A stretch of DNA of 64,000 nt from Nocardia blacklockiae (GCF_015477355.1 NZ_JADLRJ010000005.1:310001-374000), one strand, 5' to 3'. Shown: positions 54,120 through 62,505, counted from the first letter of the stretch. Made by a program: numbers and translations. The notes: a model not told the origin generated them from the letters alone.

Positions 54120-54135
54120 CAGACCAGGTGGTCTG
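54120..54135. promoter_or_regulatory. 16-bp palindrome, candidate GntR/UTRA operator
   Basis: cagacca-gg-tggtctg is a perfect 7+7 dyad, extended to about 54114-54140 by ggatg/catcc with a one-base offset. The half-sites tggtct/agacca are those of HutC/DasR-type GntR-UTRA regulators, here in everted order. It lies about 75 nt upstream of the ROK leader peptide start and about 210 nt from the GntR start, so it may serve both directions. Confidence 0.5.
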
Positions 54136-54342
54136 CATCCATTTGGCTCAGCCTGATTCCAATCTCCTCCGCAGGTGGCCCGGGTGGCGTAATGGCATGA
54201 ATCACCGTGATTCGAGCAGGACGCCGCGCTCCCGAGGCGGCGGATAACCCGCACCACCACTACCGCCCGGAAGCGTTCACCGAGGCCCGCCCGCACCCGC
54301 CGTTACAGTCGTTATCGCAGGTCAACGGCGGAAGGAGATGAG

Positions 54343-55101
54343 GTGACGCAGCAACCGGCACGCTCCCCGCGCCGCGCCGACCGCGCCCGCGGGGTGGCCG
54401 ACGTGCTGCGCCAGCAGATCCACTCCGGCACCTTCGACCGCGCGCTGCCCGCCGAGGCCGACCTCGCGACCGAATTCGACGTCTCGCGCAACACCGTGCG
54501 CGACGCCCTCGCGCGGTTGAAGGACGAGGGCCTGATCGAACGCGCGCCCAAGGTGGGAACCCATGTGGCGCAACGCAAGTACGACCACGGCCTGGACGCG
54601 CTGCGCGGCCTGAAGGAGACGCTGCGCGAACACGGCGAGGTCCGCAACGAGGTGCGCGCCGCCCGGCGGCTCACCCCGCCGCCCGCGGTCGCGCGGCGGC
54701 TGCGGCTCGAGCCCGGCGAGCCGGCCGTCTATCTGGAGCGGCTGCGCTACCTGGGCGACCTGCCGCTGAGCCTGGACCTCACCTACCTCGTCCCCGACCT
54801 GGGCGACCGCATCCTGGCCCGCGACCTGGAGACCAACGACGTCTTCGCGCTGATCGAGGAACTCGACGGCCGCCCGCTGGGTTCGGCGGACCTGGTCCTG
54901 GAGGCCATCACCGCCGACTCCCATTCCGCGGCGACCCTGCAGGTGCCCGAGGGCAGCGCGCTGCTGCTGCTCGAACGACTCACCAGACTCGAGGACGGCC
55001 GGCCCGTCGACCTCGAGTACATCCGGCTGCGCGGTGACCGCATCACCATGCGCGGCAGCCTTGTCCGCCCGATCGACAGCCCCGATTGGAGGTTGACCTG
55101 A
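54343..55101 (+). CDS. GntR family regulator with UTRA domain
   Basis: A 252-aa regulator. Winged HTH at residues about 15-80 (VADVLRQQIHSGTFDRALPAEADLATEFDVSRNTVRDALARLKDEGLIERAPKVGTHV), UTRA effector domain from about 95 (RRLRLEPGEPAVYLERLRYLGDLPLSLDLTYLVPDLGDRI) to the end. GTG 54343 follows AAGGAG. UTRA domains bind small sugars, amino acids or phosphonate/sulfonate-like molecules. It heads the operon with the ferredoxin, ABC transporter and flavoprotein; its TGA directly abuts the ferredoxin ATG. It probably senses the transported substrate or a derivative and controls the operon through the dyad at 54120. Confidence 0.93.
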   Translation: MTQQPARSPRRADRARGVADVLRQQIHSGTFDRALPAEADLATEFDVSRNTVRDALARLKDEGLIERAPKVGTHVAQRKYDHGLDALRGLKETLREHGEVRNEVRAARRLTPPPAVARRLRLEPGEPAVYLERLRYLGDLPLSLDLTYLVPDLGDRILARDLETNDVFALIEELDGRPLGSADLVLEAITADSHSAATLQVPEGSALLLLERLTRLEDGRPVDLEYIRLRGDRITMRGSLVRPIDSPDWRLT

Positions 55102-55329
55102 ATGGCCCTGGTCAATCAGCGCGCCGATGTCCCCGTGACGATCGATGAATCGCTGTGCATCGAGGGATGCACGCTGTGTGTGGAGATCTGCCCGCTCGAC
55201 TCGCTGGCGATCAATCCGGACAACGGCAAGGCGTTCATGCACGTCGACGAGTGCTGGTACTGCGGGCCCTGCGCGGCCCGCTGCCCCACCGGCGCGGTCA
55301 CCGTGAACATGCCCTACCTGCTGCGCTGA
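55102..55329 (+). CDS. Dicluster [4Fe-4S] ferredoxin, AprB-like
   Basis: A 75-aa small iron-sulfur protein. Cysteines lie at 19, 23, 26, 30 (CIEGCTLCVEICP, with an unusual 3-residue gap between the first two) and 51, 54, 57, 61 (CWYCGPCAARCP). The segment LDSLAINPDNGKAFMHVDECWYCG and end TGAVTVNMPYL resemble AprB, the electron-transfer subunit of adenylylsulfate reductase. Starts at the base after the GntR stop and lies 37 nt before the ABC lipoprotein gene. It is the obvious electron partner for the AprA-like flavoprotein at 58473, though that gene is 3 kb downstream in the same operon. Confidence 0.9.
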   Translation: MALVNQRADVPVTIDESLCIEGCTLCVEICPLDSLAINPDNGKAFMHVDECWYCGPCAARCPTGAVTVNMPYLLR

Positions 55330-55366
55330 GACGCGCACACCGCATTCTTCCGTTCGAGGAAAACCC

Positions 55367-56794
55367 ATGAAGTATCGTCGTGCCCGTTTCGCCGCGGCGG
55401 CCGCCGTCGTGGCGCTCACCGCCGCCGGCTGCTCGCTCGAGCAGGCCGCGTCCGGCGACACCGTCAAGGTCGTCGTCGGTTATCAGTCGAAGACCATCAA
55501 CACCGTCACCGCCGGAACGCTGCTGCGGGCGAAAGGCTTTCTGGAGCAGCGCCTGTCGAAGATCACCGCGGGCGGCGGGAAGAAGTATCAGGTGGAGTGG
55601 CAGGACTACGACACCGGCGCCCCGATCACCGCGCAGATGGTGGCGGAGAAGATCGATATCGGTTCGATGGGCGACTATCCGTTGCTCATCAACGGTTCCC
55701 GCACCCAGGCCAACGAGCGGTCCCGCACCGAATTCGTCTCGGTGACCGGGTACCAGCCGCGCGGATCGCTGAACATGATTGTGGTGCACCGGGATTCGCC
55801 GGTGCGGTCGCTGCACGAGCTGGCGGGCAGGAAGGTGTCGTCGAGCGTCGGTTCGGCCAGCGACGGCCTGCTGCGACAGGCGTTGAGCCGCGACGGGATC
55901 GATCCGAAAGCCGGCGTGGAGGTGCTGAACCAGCAGCCGCAGATCGGCGCGTCGGCGCTGGAATCCGGGCAGGTGCAGGCGCTGTCGCAGTTCGTGGCGT
56001 GGCCGGGTCTGCTGGTCTTCCAGGACAAGGCGAAGCTGCTGTTCGACGGCGCGGAGCTGAACGTGCCCACCTTCCACGGCGTCGTCGCCCGGCGCGACTA
56101 CTCGAAGCAGCACCCGGAGGTGCTCGACGCCTTCCTGCAGGCACAGCTGGACGCCACGGACTTCCTGCACCAGCAGCCGCTGGCGGCGGCGAAACTGGTG
56201 GCCGACGGCTCCGGGCTGCCGCAGGAAGTGGTGTACCTCTACAACGGCCCCGGCGGAACGTCTTTCGACACACCGCTCAAGCCGCAGTTGATCCAGGCGT
56301 TCAAAGGCGATGTGCCGTACCTGAAGTCGATCGGCGACTTCGCCGACCTCGACATCGACGGGTTCGTGAACGACGCGCCGCTGCGCAAGGCGTTCGCCGA
56401 CCGCGGCGTCGACTACACCGCGGCGGTAGGCAATTTCGCCAACCCCGCCCCCATCACCGGCACCGATCCGGTGGCCGGTCGCCCGGCGTCCGACCCGGCC
56501 CTCGCGAGTGAGCTGTGGCTCGACGGCCGGACCGCGACCCAGGCCGCCGCCGATCCCACCAGCCTCCTGCGCGCGGTGAAACAGGCTCGCGCACAAGGCG
56601 AGAAGGTGCGCGCCGCCTACGTCCCGGACGCCGAACTGGGCACGCGCTGGTACGCCGACAAGGCCCTGTGGGTCCGCTCCGGCGACACCTATCTGCCGTT
56701 CACCACCCCCGCCGGCGCGCAGCGCTACCTCGCGGCCCACCCCGGCAGCACCCAGCTGTCCTACGAACAAGCCGTCGGCGAGGTGCGGTCATGA
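55367..56794 (+). CDS. Sulfonate/taurine-type ABC transporter lipoprotein, with C-terminal extension
   Basis: A 475-aa exported binding protein. Lipobox ALTAAGC gives Cys24 for lipidation. Residues about 35-330 are an NMT1/SsuA-like binding fold (VKVVVGYQSKTINTVTAG, IDIGSMGDYPLLINGS, GRKVSSSVGSASDGLLRQAL, HPEVLDAFLQAQLDATDFL). After about residue 385 there is an extension (DKALWVRSGDTYLPFTTPAGAQRYLAAHPG) resembling the NosL fold, not found in ordinary SsuA proteins of about 320 aa. The stop overlaps the permease start by 4 nt. Likely ligand: an aliphatic sulfonate or related sulfur compound. Confidence 0.85.
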   Translation: MKYRRARFAAAAAVVALTAAGCSLEQAASGDTVKVVVGYQSKTINTVTAGTLLRAKGFLEQRLSKITAGGGKKYQVEWQDYDTGAPITAQMVAEKIDIGSMGDYPLLINGSRTQANERSRTEFVSVTGYQPRGSLNMIVVHRDSPVRSLHELAGRKVSSSVGSASDGLLRQALSRDGIDPKAGVEVLNQQPQIGASALESGQVQALSQFVAWPGLLVFQDKAKLLFDGAELNVPTFHGVVARRDYSKQHPEVLDAFLQAQLDATDFLHQQPLAAAKLVADGSGLPQEVVYLYNGPGGTSFDTPLKPQLIQAFKGDVPYLKSIGDFADLDIDGFVNDAPLRKAFADRGVDYTAAVGNFANPAPITGTDPVAGRPASDPALASELWLDGRTATQAAADPTSLLRAVKQARAQGEKVRAAYVPDAELGTRWYADKALWVRSGDTYLPFTTPAGAQRYLAAHPGSTQLSYEQAVGEVRS

Positions 56795-57651
56795 GCGCCA
56801 CGGCCGTCCGGCTCGAGGCTCCGACCGCGGTCGCGGTGGACCCGGTCGTGGCGCCCGCGCCCGGCGGGCGCGCGCGGTGGCGGGCTCGACTGGTGCGGGT
56901 GGCGTCGGTGGTGGCCGCCGTCGCGGTGTGGCAGCTGTTGACCGCCAACGATATTCGGCTGTGGGTCCGGTTCGACACGCTGCCGACGGTGACGCAGATC
57001 GTGGCCGCGCTGCAGCGGCAGCTGGGCACCGACACCTACTGGCTGGACCTGGGGCAGTCGCTGGTCCGCATTCTCAGCGGCTTCCTGCTGGCGGCCGTGC
57101 TGGGTGTGGGAACCGGTGTGGCGCTGGGGCGTTCGCAGGTGTTCGCGAACATCGTCGGCCCGCTGACCGAACTGGCCCGGCCGATCCCGGCCATCGCCGT
57201 CGTGCCGGTGGCGATCCTGCTGTTCCCCACCGACGAGGCCGGGATCGTGTTCATCACCTTCCTCGCGGCCGTCTTCCCCATCCTGGTCAGTACCCGGCAC
57301 GCGGTGCGGGCGCTGCCGACGATCTGGGAGGAATCCATCCGCACCCAGGGCGGCACCCGCTGGGACGTGCTGGCGCGGGTGGTGCTGCCGGGCGCCCTGC
57401 CCGGCGTGTTCAGCGGATTGTCGGTCGGCATCGGCGTGGCGTGGATCTGCGTGGTGTCGGCCGAGATGATCTCGGGCCGGCTGGGTGTCGGCTACCGCAC
57501 CTGGCAGGCGTACACCATCGTGGACTACCCGGCCGTATTCGTCGGCATCATCACCATCGGGGTGCTGGGCTTCGGCACCTCGGCCGCGGTGGAACTGCTC
57601 GGCCGGCGGTGCACCCGCTGGCTGCCCCGGGTCGCGGAGGGAACGAGATGA
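56791..57651 (+). CDS. ABC transporter permease, sulfonate/taurine type
   Basis: A 286-aa BPD_transp_1 family permease with six TM helices. Recognisable: SLVRILSGFLLAAVLGVGTGVALGRSQ, PLTELARPIPAIAVVPVAILLF, and the EAA loop region EESIRTQGGTRWDVLARVVLPGALPGVFSGLSVGIGVAWICVVSAEMI. This is the SsuC/TauC pattern. The ATG overlaps the stop of the binding-protein gene (ATGA), and its own stop overlaps the ATPase start, so the three transporter genes are translationally coupled. Residues 1-30 are a variable cytoplasmic extension. Confidence 0.93.
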   Translation: MSATAVRLEAPTAVAVDPVVAPAPGGRARWRARLVRVASVVAAVAVWQLLTANDIRLWVRFDTLPTVTQIVAALQRQLGTDTYWLDLGQSLVRILSGFLLAAVLGVGTGVALGRSQVFANIVGPLTELARPIPAIAVVPVAILLFPTDEAGIVFITFLAAVFPILVSTRHAVRALPTIWEESIRTQGGTRWDVLARVVLPGALPGVFSGLSVGIGVAWICVVSAEMISGRLGVGYRTWQAYTIVDYPAVFVGIITIGVLGFGTSAAVELLGRRCTRWLPRVAEGTR

Positions 57652-58427
57652 GCGGCGACACGGTCCGCGCGGACGCGGCGACGAGCCTGGCGCTGGAGCG
57701 CGCCGAATTGGGTTATGCCGGTGCGCCGGTCGTGCGGGACCTGAGCCTGGCGATCCGCGCGGGCGAGATTCTCGCCCTCACCGGTCCCTCCGGCTGCGGC
57801 AAGTCGACGGTGCTGCGCGCGCTGGCCGGGCTGCTGCCGCCGCTGTCCGGCCGCCTGCTCTCCGACGGCGCGGAGATCACCGGGCCGTCCCGCGACCGGG
57901 CGATGGTCTTCCAGGACGACGCCCTGCTGCCCTGGCGCACCGTCCGCTCCAATATCGAACTGGCCCTGAAGCTTCGGGGCGAGCCGCGGCCGGGCCGCCG
58001 TGCGCGGGCCGAACGCTGGATCGACGAGGTCGGCCTCACCGGCTTCGGCGACTATCTGCCCAAGAGCCTGTCCGGCGGCATGCGGCAGCGGGTGCAGCTG
58101 GCGCGCGGGCTGGCCGGCGCGCCGCGCGCGGTGCTGATGGACGAGCCGTTCGGCGCGCTCGACGCGCCGACCCGCGCGACCATGCAGCGCCTGCTCGTCG
58201 ACACCTGGCAGGCCCATCCCGCGACGGTCGTCTTCGTCACCCACGACGTGGACGAGGCGCTGCTGCTCGGCGACCGCGTCGCCGTGCTCGGCCGCGCCAC
58301 CCAGCCCCTGCGCGCGCTGTTCGACGTGCCCCGGCCGCGCGAGGCCGCCGTCGACCGATCGGCTGTGCGCGCCGAAATCCTTGCCGCCCTGGACTATTCG
58401 GGCGATTTCACCGCGTCCGCGCGCTGA
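57648..58427 (+). CDS. ABC transporter ATP-binding protein, sulfonate/taurine type
   Basis: A 259-aa nucleotide-binding subunit. Walker A GPSGCGKSTV, Q-loop VFQDDALLPWRT, signature LSGGMRQRVQLARGLAG, Walker B AVLMDEPFGALDAP, and H-loop VFVTHDVDEAL are all present. Closest in style to SsuB/TauB. It powers the permease at 56791. The ATG overlaps the permease stop by 4 nt. A C-terminal PRPREAAVDRSAVRAEILAALDYS tail is typical of this group. The flavoprotein gene follows after 45 bp. Confidence 0.95.
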   Translation: MSGDTVRADAATSLALERAELGYAGAPVVRDLSLAIRAGEILALTGPSGCGKSTVLRALAGLLPPLSGRLLSDGAEITGPSRDRAMVFQDDALLPWRTVRSNIELALKLRGEPRPGRRARAERWIDEVGLTGFGDYLPKSLSGGMRQRVQLARGLAGAPRAVLMDEPFGALDAPTRATMQRLLVDTWQAHPATVVFVTHDVDEALLLGDRVAVLGRATQPLRALFDVPRPREAAVDRSAVRAEILAALDYSGDFTASAR

Positions 58428-58472
58428 CCGGCGGCCGCCCGGTCCGCGCCGACCACTTCCTCCCGGAGCGTT

Positions 58473-61166
58473 GTGCTGATGAACATTCCCGACCTGTCCG
58501 AAACCACCCGCATCGACTGCGACGTGCTGGTCATCGGCGGCGGCACGGCCGGCACCATGGCCGCGCTGACCGCCGCCGAGCACGGCGCGAACGTGCTGCT
58601 GCTGGAGAAGGCGCACGTGCGGCACTCCGGCGCGCTGGCGATGGGCATGGACGGGGTCAACAACGCCGTCATTCCGGGCAAGGCCGAACCCGAGGACTAC
58701 GTCGCCGAGATCACCCGCGCCAACGACGGAATCGTCAACCAGCGCACCGTGTATCAGACCGCCACCCGCGGTTTCGCGATGGTGCAGCGGCTGGAGCGCT
58801 ACGGGGTGAAGTTCGAGAAGGACGCCTACGGCGAGTACGCGGTGCGCCGGGTGCACCGCTCCGGCTCGTACGTGCTGCCGATGCCTGAGGGCAAGGACGT
58901 CAAGAAGGCGCTGTATCGCGTGCTGCGGCAACGGAAGATGCGCGAGCGGATCCGGATCGAGAACCGGCTCATGCCGGTGCGGGTGCTCACCGACGGCGGC
59001 CGCGCGGTCGGCGCGGCCGCGTTGCACACGCGCACCGGCGAATTCGTCGCCGTGGGCGCGAAGGCGGTGATCCTCGCGACGGGGGCCTGCGGTCGGCTCG
59101 GGCTGCCGGCCTCCGGCTACCTCTACGGCACCTACGAGAATCCGACGAACGCGGGCGACGGCTACGCCATGGCCTACCACGCGGGCGCGGAACTGTCGGG
59201 TATCGAGTGCTTCCAGATCAATCCGCTGATCAAGGACTACAACGGTCCGGCCTGCGCCTATGTGGCCAACCCGTTCGGCGGGTACCAGGTGAACGCGCAG
59301 GGTGAGCGCTTCGTCGACTCCGACTACTGGTCGGGCCAGATGATGGCGGAGGTGAAGCGGGAGATCGAGTCCGCGCGCGGGCCGATCTACCTGAAGGTCT
59401 CGCACCTGCCGGACGAGACGCTGACCGCGCTCGAGGGCATCCTGCACACCACCGAGCGCCCCACCCGCGGCACCTTCCACGCCAATCGCGGGCACGACTA
59501 CCGCACCCACGACATCGAGATGCACATCTCCGAAATCGGTTTGTGCAGCGGCCATTCCGCTTCCGGGGTGTGGGTGGACGAGCACGCGCGCACCACCGTT
59601 CCCGGCCTCTACGCGGCCGGCGACCTGGCCTGCGTGCCGCACAACTACATGATCGGCGCGTTCGTGTACGGCGACCTGGCCGGTGAGCACGCCGCCGCCA
59701 CCCTCGCGGAAGTCGCCGCCCCGCAGGCACTTCCGGCCGACCAGCTCGCGGACGCGCACGAACTGATCTACCGCCCGCTGCGCCGCCCGGACGGGCCGCC
59801 GCAGCCCCAGGTGGAGTACAAGCTGCGCCGTTTCGTCAACGACTATGTGGCGCCGCCGAAGACCGCGACCAAGCTGTCGCTCGCGGTCGAGACGTTCGAG
59901 CGGATGCACGAGGACCTCGCGGAGATGGGCGCGACCACCCCGCACGAGCTGATGCGCTGCGCCGAGGTGAGTTTCATCCGCGACTGCGCCGAGATGGCGG
60001 CGCGCTCCTCGCTGACCCGCACCGAATCCCGCTGGGGCCTCTACCACGAGCGCGCCGACCTGCCGCAGCGCGACGACACGGACTGGCGCTACCACCTGAA
60101 CCTGCGCAAGGGCGCGACGGGCATGGAGTTCCTGAAGCGTCCGGTGGCACCGTATTTCGTGCCGGTGCCGGAATTCGCCGCGGTGCCCTCCACCGGCGAC
60201 GTCACGACGGTCGCCCAGCCGGCCGTGGTCACCGGCCCGCCGCAGGTGCACACGTCCGCGCCGCGGGTGACCCACCGTGAGGAATCCGCCGCGGCGGACG
60301 CGCAGGACGGGGCCGCGCCACGCATCGCCGAGCTGCTGGCGCTGGACGCCCCGACGGTGGCCGACCTGGTCTCCTATCTGGACGACCCGGAGCCGCGGGT
60401 GCGCGCCACCGCGCTGTCGGTGCTGACCGAGGAGACGCCCGACGGCTTCGCCGACCGGTTGATCGCCGCGCTCGGCGACCCGGACGCGGCGGTCCGCGCG
60501 GCGGCGGTCTCCGGCCTGCGCGAGCTGGTCGAAATCCTGCCCGCGGCAAACGGTTTGGCCGAGTTCGCGGACGCGTCCGATCCCCTCGTCCGCGCGGCGG
60601 TGGTGGATCTGCTGCGCGCCTTGCGATCCGGCGACCCGGAGCTGTTCGGCAAGGCCGTGGTCGACCCCGACCACCGGGTGCGGATCGAAGGGGTGCACGC
60701 CCTGGTGTCGCTGGACGACTGGACCGCGCTGACCACCGCGGCCCACGACGAGAATCGCGAGGTGCGGGTCGCCGCGGCGCGCGGCCTGGCCACCGTCGGC
60801 CGCGGCGGCGCGGACACCGTGCGGGCGCTCACCGGCGACCGCGATCCCCTGGTGCGCGCCGCCGCGCTGGCGGCATTGGCCGCCTTGGGCAGCGCCGAAG
60901 ACACCGCGACTCTCACTGCGGCACTGAACGATTCGGCGTGGCAGGTGCGCGAGGGCGCGGCGCGCGGCTGGGCCGGACTCGACCCGGAGCAGGCGGCGGA
61001 GGCGCTGGCGCCCGCCCTGCGCGATCCGCATCCGGACGTCCGCAAGGCGGCCGTACTCACCCTCAGCACCTGGCCGCGCCACGCCCGAGCCCGGGACACC
61101 TTGCACGCGGCCCTGTCCGATTCCGACGCCGACGTCCGCGCGTATGCCCGACGTGCGCTGGATTGA
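58473..61166 (+). CDS. AprA/SdhA-like FAD flavoprotein fused to a HEAT-repeat domain
   Basis: An 897-aa protein. Residues 1-590 are a succinate dehydrogenase/fumarate/APS reductase-type flavoprotein: FAD motif VLVIGGGTAGTMAALTAAEHG, EKAHVRHSGALAMGMDGVNN (as in AprA), QINPLI, GLYAAGDLACVP. Residues about 612-897 are HEAT/PBS-lyase-type repeats (for example DPEPRVRATALSVL, DPDAAVRAAAVSGL, DPHPDVRKAAVLTL), an unusual partner that might dock a protein. A ferredoxin encoded at 55102 is the likely electron donor or acceptor. GTG 58473 is 4 nt after GGAG; ATG 58479 is also possible. Substrate unknown: an oxidised sulfur species is the best guess. Confidence 0.85.
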   Translation: MLMNIPDLSETTRIDCDVLVIGGGTAGTMAALTAAEHGANVLLLEKAHVRHSGALAMGMDGVNNAVIPGKAEPEDYVAEITRANDGIVNQRTVYQTATRGFAMVQRLERYGVKFEKDAYGEYAVRRVHRSGSYVLPMPEGKDVKKALYRVLRQRKMRERIRIENRLMPVRVLTDGGRAVGAAALHTRTGEFVAVGAKAVILATGACGRLGLPASGYLYGTYENPTNAGDGYAMAYHAGAELSGIECFQINPLIKDYNGPACAYVANPFGGYQVNAQGERFVDSDYWSGQMMAEVKREIESARGPIYLKVSHLPDETLTALEGILHTTERPTRGTFHANRGHDYRTHDIEMHISEIGLCSGHSASGVWVDEHARTTVPGLYAAGDLACVPHNYMIGAFVYGDLAGEHAAATLAEVAAPQALPADQLADAHELIYRPLRRPDGPPQPQVEYKLRRFVNDYVAPPKTATKLSLAVETFERMHEDLAEMGATTPHELMRCAEVSFIRDCAEMAARSSLTRTESRWGLYHERADLPQRDDTDWRYHLNLRKGATGMEFLKRPVAPYFVPVPEFAAVPSTGDVTTVAQPAVVTGPPQVHTSAPRVTHREESAAADAQDGAAPRIAELLALDAPTVADLVSYLDDPEPRVRATALSVLTEETPDGFADRLIAALGDPDAAVRAAAVSGLRELVEILPAANGLAEFADASDPLVRAAVVDLLRALRSGDPELFGKAVVDPDHRVRIEGVHALVSLDDWTALTTAAHDENREVRVAAARGLATVGRGGADTVRALTGDRDPLVRAAALAALAALGSAEDTATLTAALNDSAWQVREGAARGWAGLDPEQAAEALAPALRDPHPDVRKAAVLTLSTWPRHARARDTLHAALSDSDADVRAYARRALD

Positions 61167-61287
61167 TCCGAAAATTGTGTGTCGAAGGTTTTGCCCGCGT
61201 CGACCCGGGTAGGCGTGCTCATGCCAGGAAATTGCCACAGTTTCTACTGCTCCACATGATCGACTGATCGAGAAGGAGAGGATTCAC

Positions 61288-61806
61288 ATGGCAAGATCCA
61301 AGAAAATCGCTGTGATCTCCGCGGCGGCCGCTGCCCTGGCTGCGCCGCTGCTGGCCTTCCAGCCCGCCTCGGCCGAACCGCTCGGCGGTTGGTGTCCGGG
61401 CGGCGACATGGGATTCCAGACCAATCCGCTGGGCATGAACACCGTGCCGGTGCAGGGCGCTTTCGGTGCCGACCTGCACGGCTGCGTGGGCACGCCGGCC
61501 GCCGACGTCACCCTGCAGGCCGACTTCAACGGCAACGGCAGCTGCAACGACGCCCTCGGCTTCCTCGACGGCGTGCTGCGCTGGGGCAACGGCGAAGTCA
61601 GCCGCATCGCCGGTCAGTGGCACGTGCCCGGCGGCAATCCCGCCGCGGCGGTGACCAACACCCTGAACATCACCGACGGACCCGGTGCGGGCGGCGAATT
61701 GCACGTCGACCAGGCCCCCGTGGACAGCCAGCCCTTGGTGAACGCGTGCATGAACGGCACGGCCACCAACGGCCGCATCCCGATCAACACCCTGCATTTC
61801 AACTGA
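61288..61806 (+). CDS. Secreted protein of unknown function
   Basis: A 172-aa exported protein. Signal peptide MARSKKIAVISAAAAALAAP with cleavage after PASA; mature part has four cysteines (WCPGG, HGCVG, SCNDA, ACMNG), likely two disulfides, and a beta-rich sequence with NTLNITDGPGAGGELHVDQ. ATG 61288 follows AAGGAGAGG. A strong hairpin terminator comes 19 nt after the stop, so it is a monocistronic unit separate from the sulfur operon. Not recognised; similar small secreted proteins are common in Nocardia and other mycolate bacteria. Confidence 0.65.
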   Translation: MARSKKIAVISAAAAALAAPLLAFQPASAEPLGGWCPGGDMGFQTNPLGMNTVPVQGAFGADLHGCVGTPAADVTLQADFNGNGSCNDALGFLDGVLRWGNGEVSRIAGQWHVPGGNPAAAVTNTLNITDGPGAGGELHVDQAPVDSQPLVNACMNGTATNGRIPINTLHFN

Positions 61807-61824
61807 CCACACGAGCACACAGCC

Positions 61825-61857
61825 GCGCCCGCGATACCGTCGAGGTATCGCGGGCGC
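61825..61857 (+). terminator. Hairpin terminator after the secreted protein gene
   Basis: Perfect 14-bp stem gcgcccgcgatacc/ggtatcgcgggcgc with loop gtcga, no T tract. Ends the transcript of the gene at 61288. Confidence 0.75.
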
Positions 61858-61917
61858 CGCGCGCGCGGCCCCGGGGCGTGTAGCGTTGGCGGCAAAGGAG
61901 AAAGGACAGCCGCCGAC

Positions 61918-62505
61918 GTGACGACCGGCCCGGTCACCATCCACTATCCGACCGACGAAGCGATCCGCGATCTCACGCACTGGATGCTCGATCAGCATCG
62001 GGAATGGGATTCGGCGCCGATGTTCTTCGGTTTCGCCGCCGCTGCCGACGGCGAGACGACCGTCACCGCGGGCCCGCTGGAGAATGCCGAGACCGCCGCC
62101 TCGGCAATGCATCCGGTGCATTTGCGGGCGGCGCAGCTGAAACACAAGGGCATGCCGCTGTGGGGTTTCGGTCTGGTTTTCGAAGGTTATTGCGAGGAAT
62201 TCACCCCGGAGGAAACCGCGTCCGGCGAGATGCGCCGGATCATGCTGGAAGGCCGCCTGCCCGACCGTCCCACCGCCGAGGAAATGGCGAACGCGGTCAT
62301 CTACGACGCCCGCGGCAACGAGTGGGTCGCGCTCACCTACCGTTATCTCCCCGAACGGGGCGTCTCCGAATTGTTCACTCCCGCAGCCGATTTCACCAAG
62401 CCTCCGCTGGGGCTCGCCGGCTATCTCTGGTCGGCCGCGCTGCTGCTCGACCCCGCGAACCGGCTGCACGTCCTGGAAATGATCGCGGCCGACCAGGACG
62501 AGTAG
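61918..62505 (+). CDS. Uncharacterised soluble protein
   Basis: A 195-aa acidic cytoplasmic protein. The GTG at 61918 is preceded by AAAGGAC and AAAGGAG at slightly long spacing. Segments worth noting are AIRDLTHWMLDQHREWDSAPMFFGFA, GLVFEGYCEEFTPEE, VIYDARGNEWVALTYRYLPERG and a hydrophobic tail GLAGYLWSAALLLDPANRLHVLEMIA. These fit a compact alpha/beta fold of the kind found in conserved hypothetical actinobacterial proteins. No signal peptide, metal site or catalytic motif is visible. Isolated between two secreted-protein genes. Confidence 0.6.
   Translation: MTTGPVTIHYPTDEAIRDLTHWMLDQHREWDSAPMFFGFAAAADGETTVTAGPLENAETAASAMHPVHLRAAQLKHKGMPLWGFGLVFEGYCEEFTPEETASGEMRRIMLEGRLPDRPTAEEMANAVIYDARGNEWVALTYRYLPERGVSELFTPAADFTKPPLGLAGYLWSAALLLDPANRLHVLEMIAADQDE

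Noticed and set aside
54175-54240. A tRNA-like stretch (ggtggcgtaatggca with gattcgagcagg)
   Set aside because: No acceptor stem, anticodon arm or CCA-proximal pairing can be built around it.
54038-54247. A 69-codon plus-strand frame between the ROK and GntR genes
   Set aside because: It overlaps the leader peptide and the operator, has no ribosome site and no family resemblance.
57525-61238. A 1237-codon open frame antisense to the ABC ATPase and flavoprotein genes
   Set aside because: It is a consequence of high third-position GC; the translation is His/Arg/Gly-rich without motifs, while the plus strand carries complete conserved domains.
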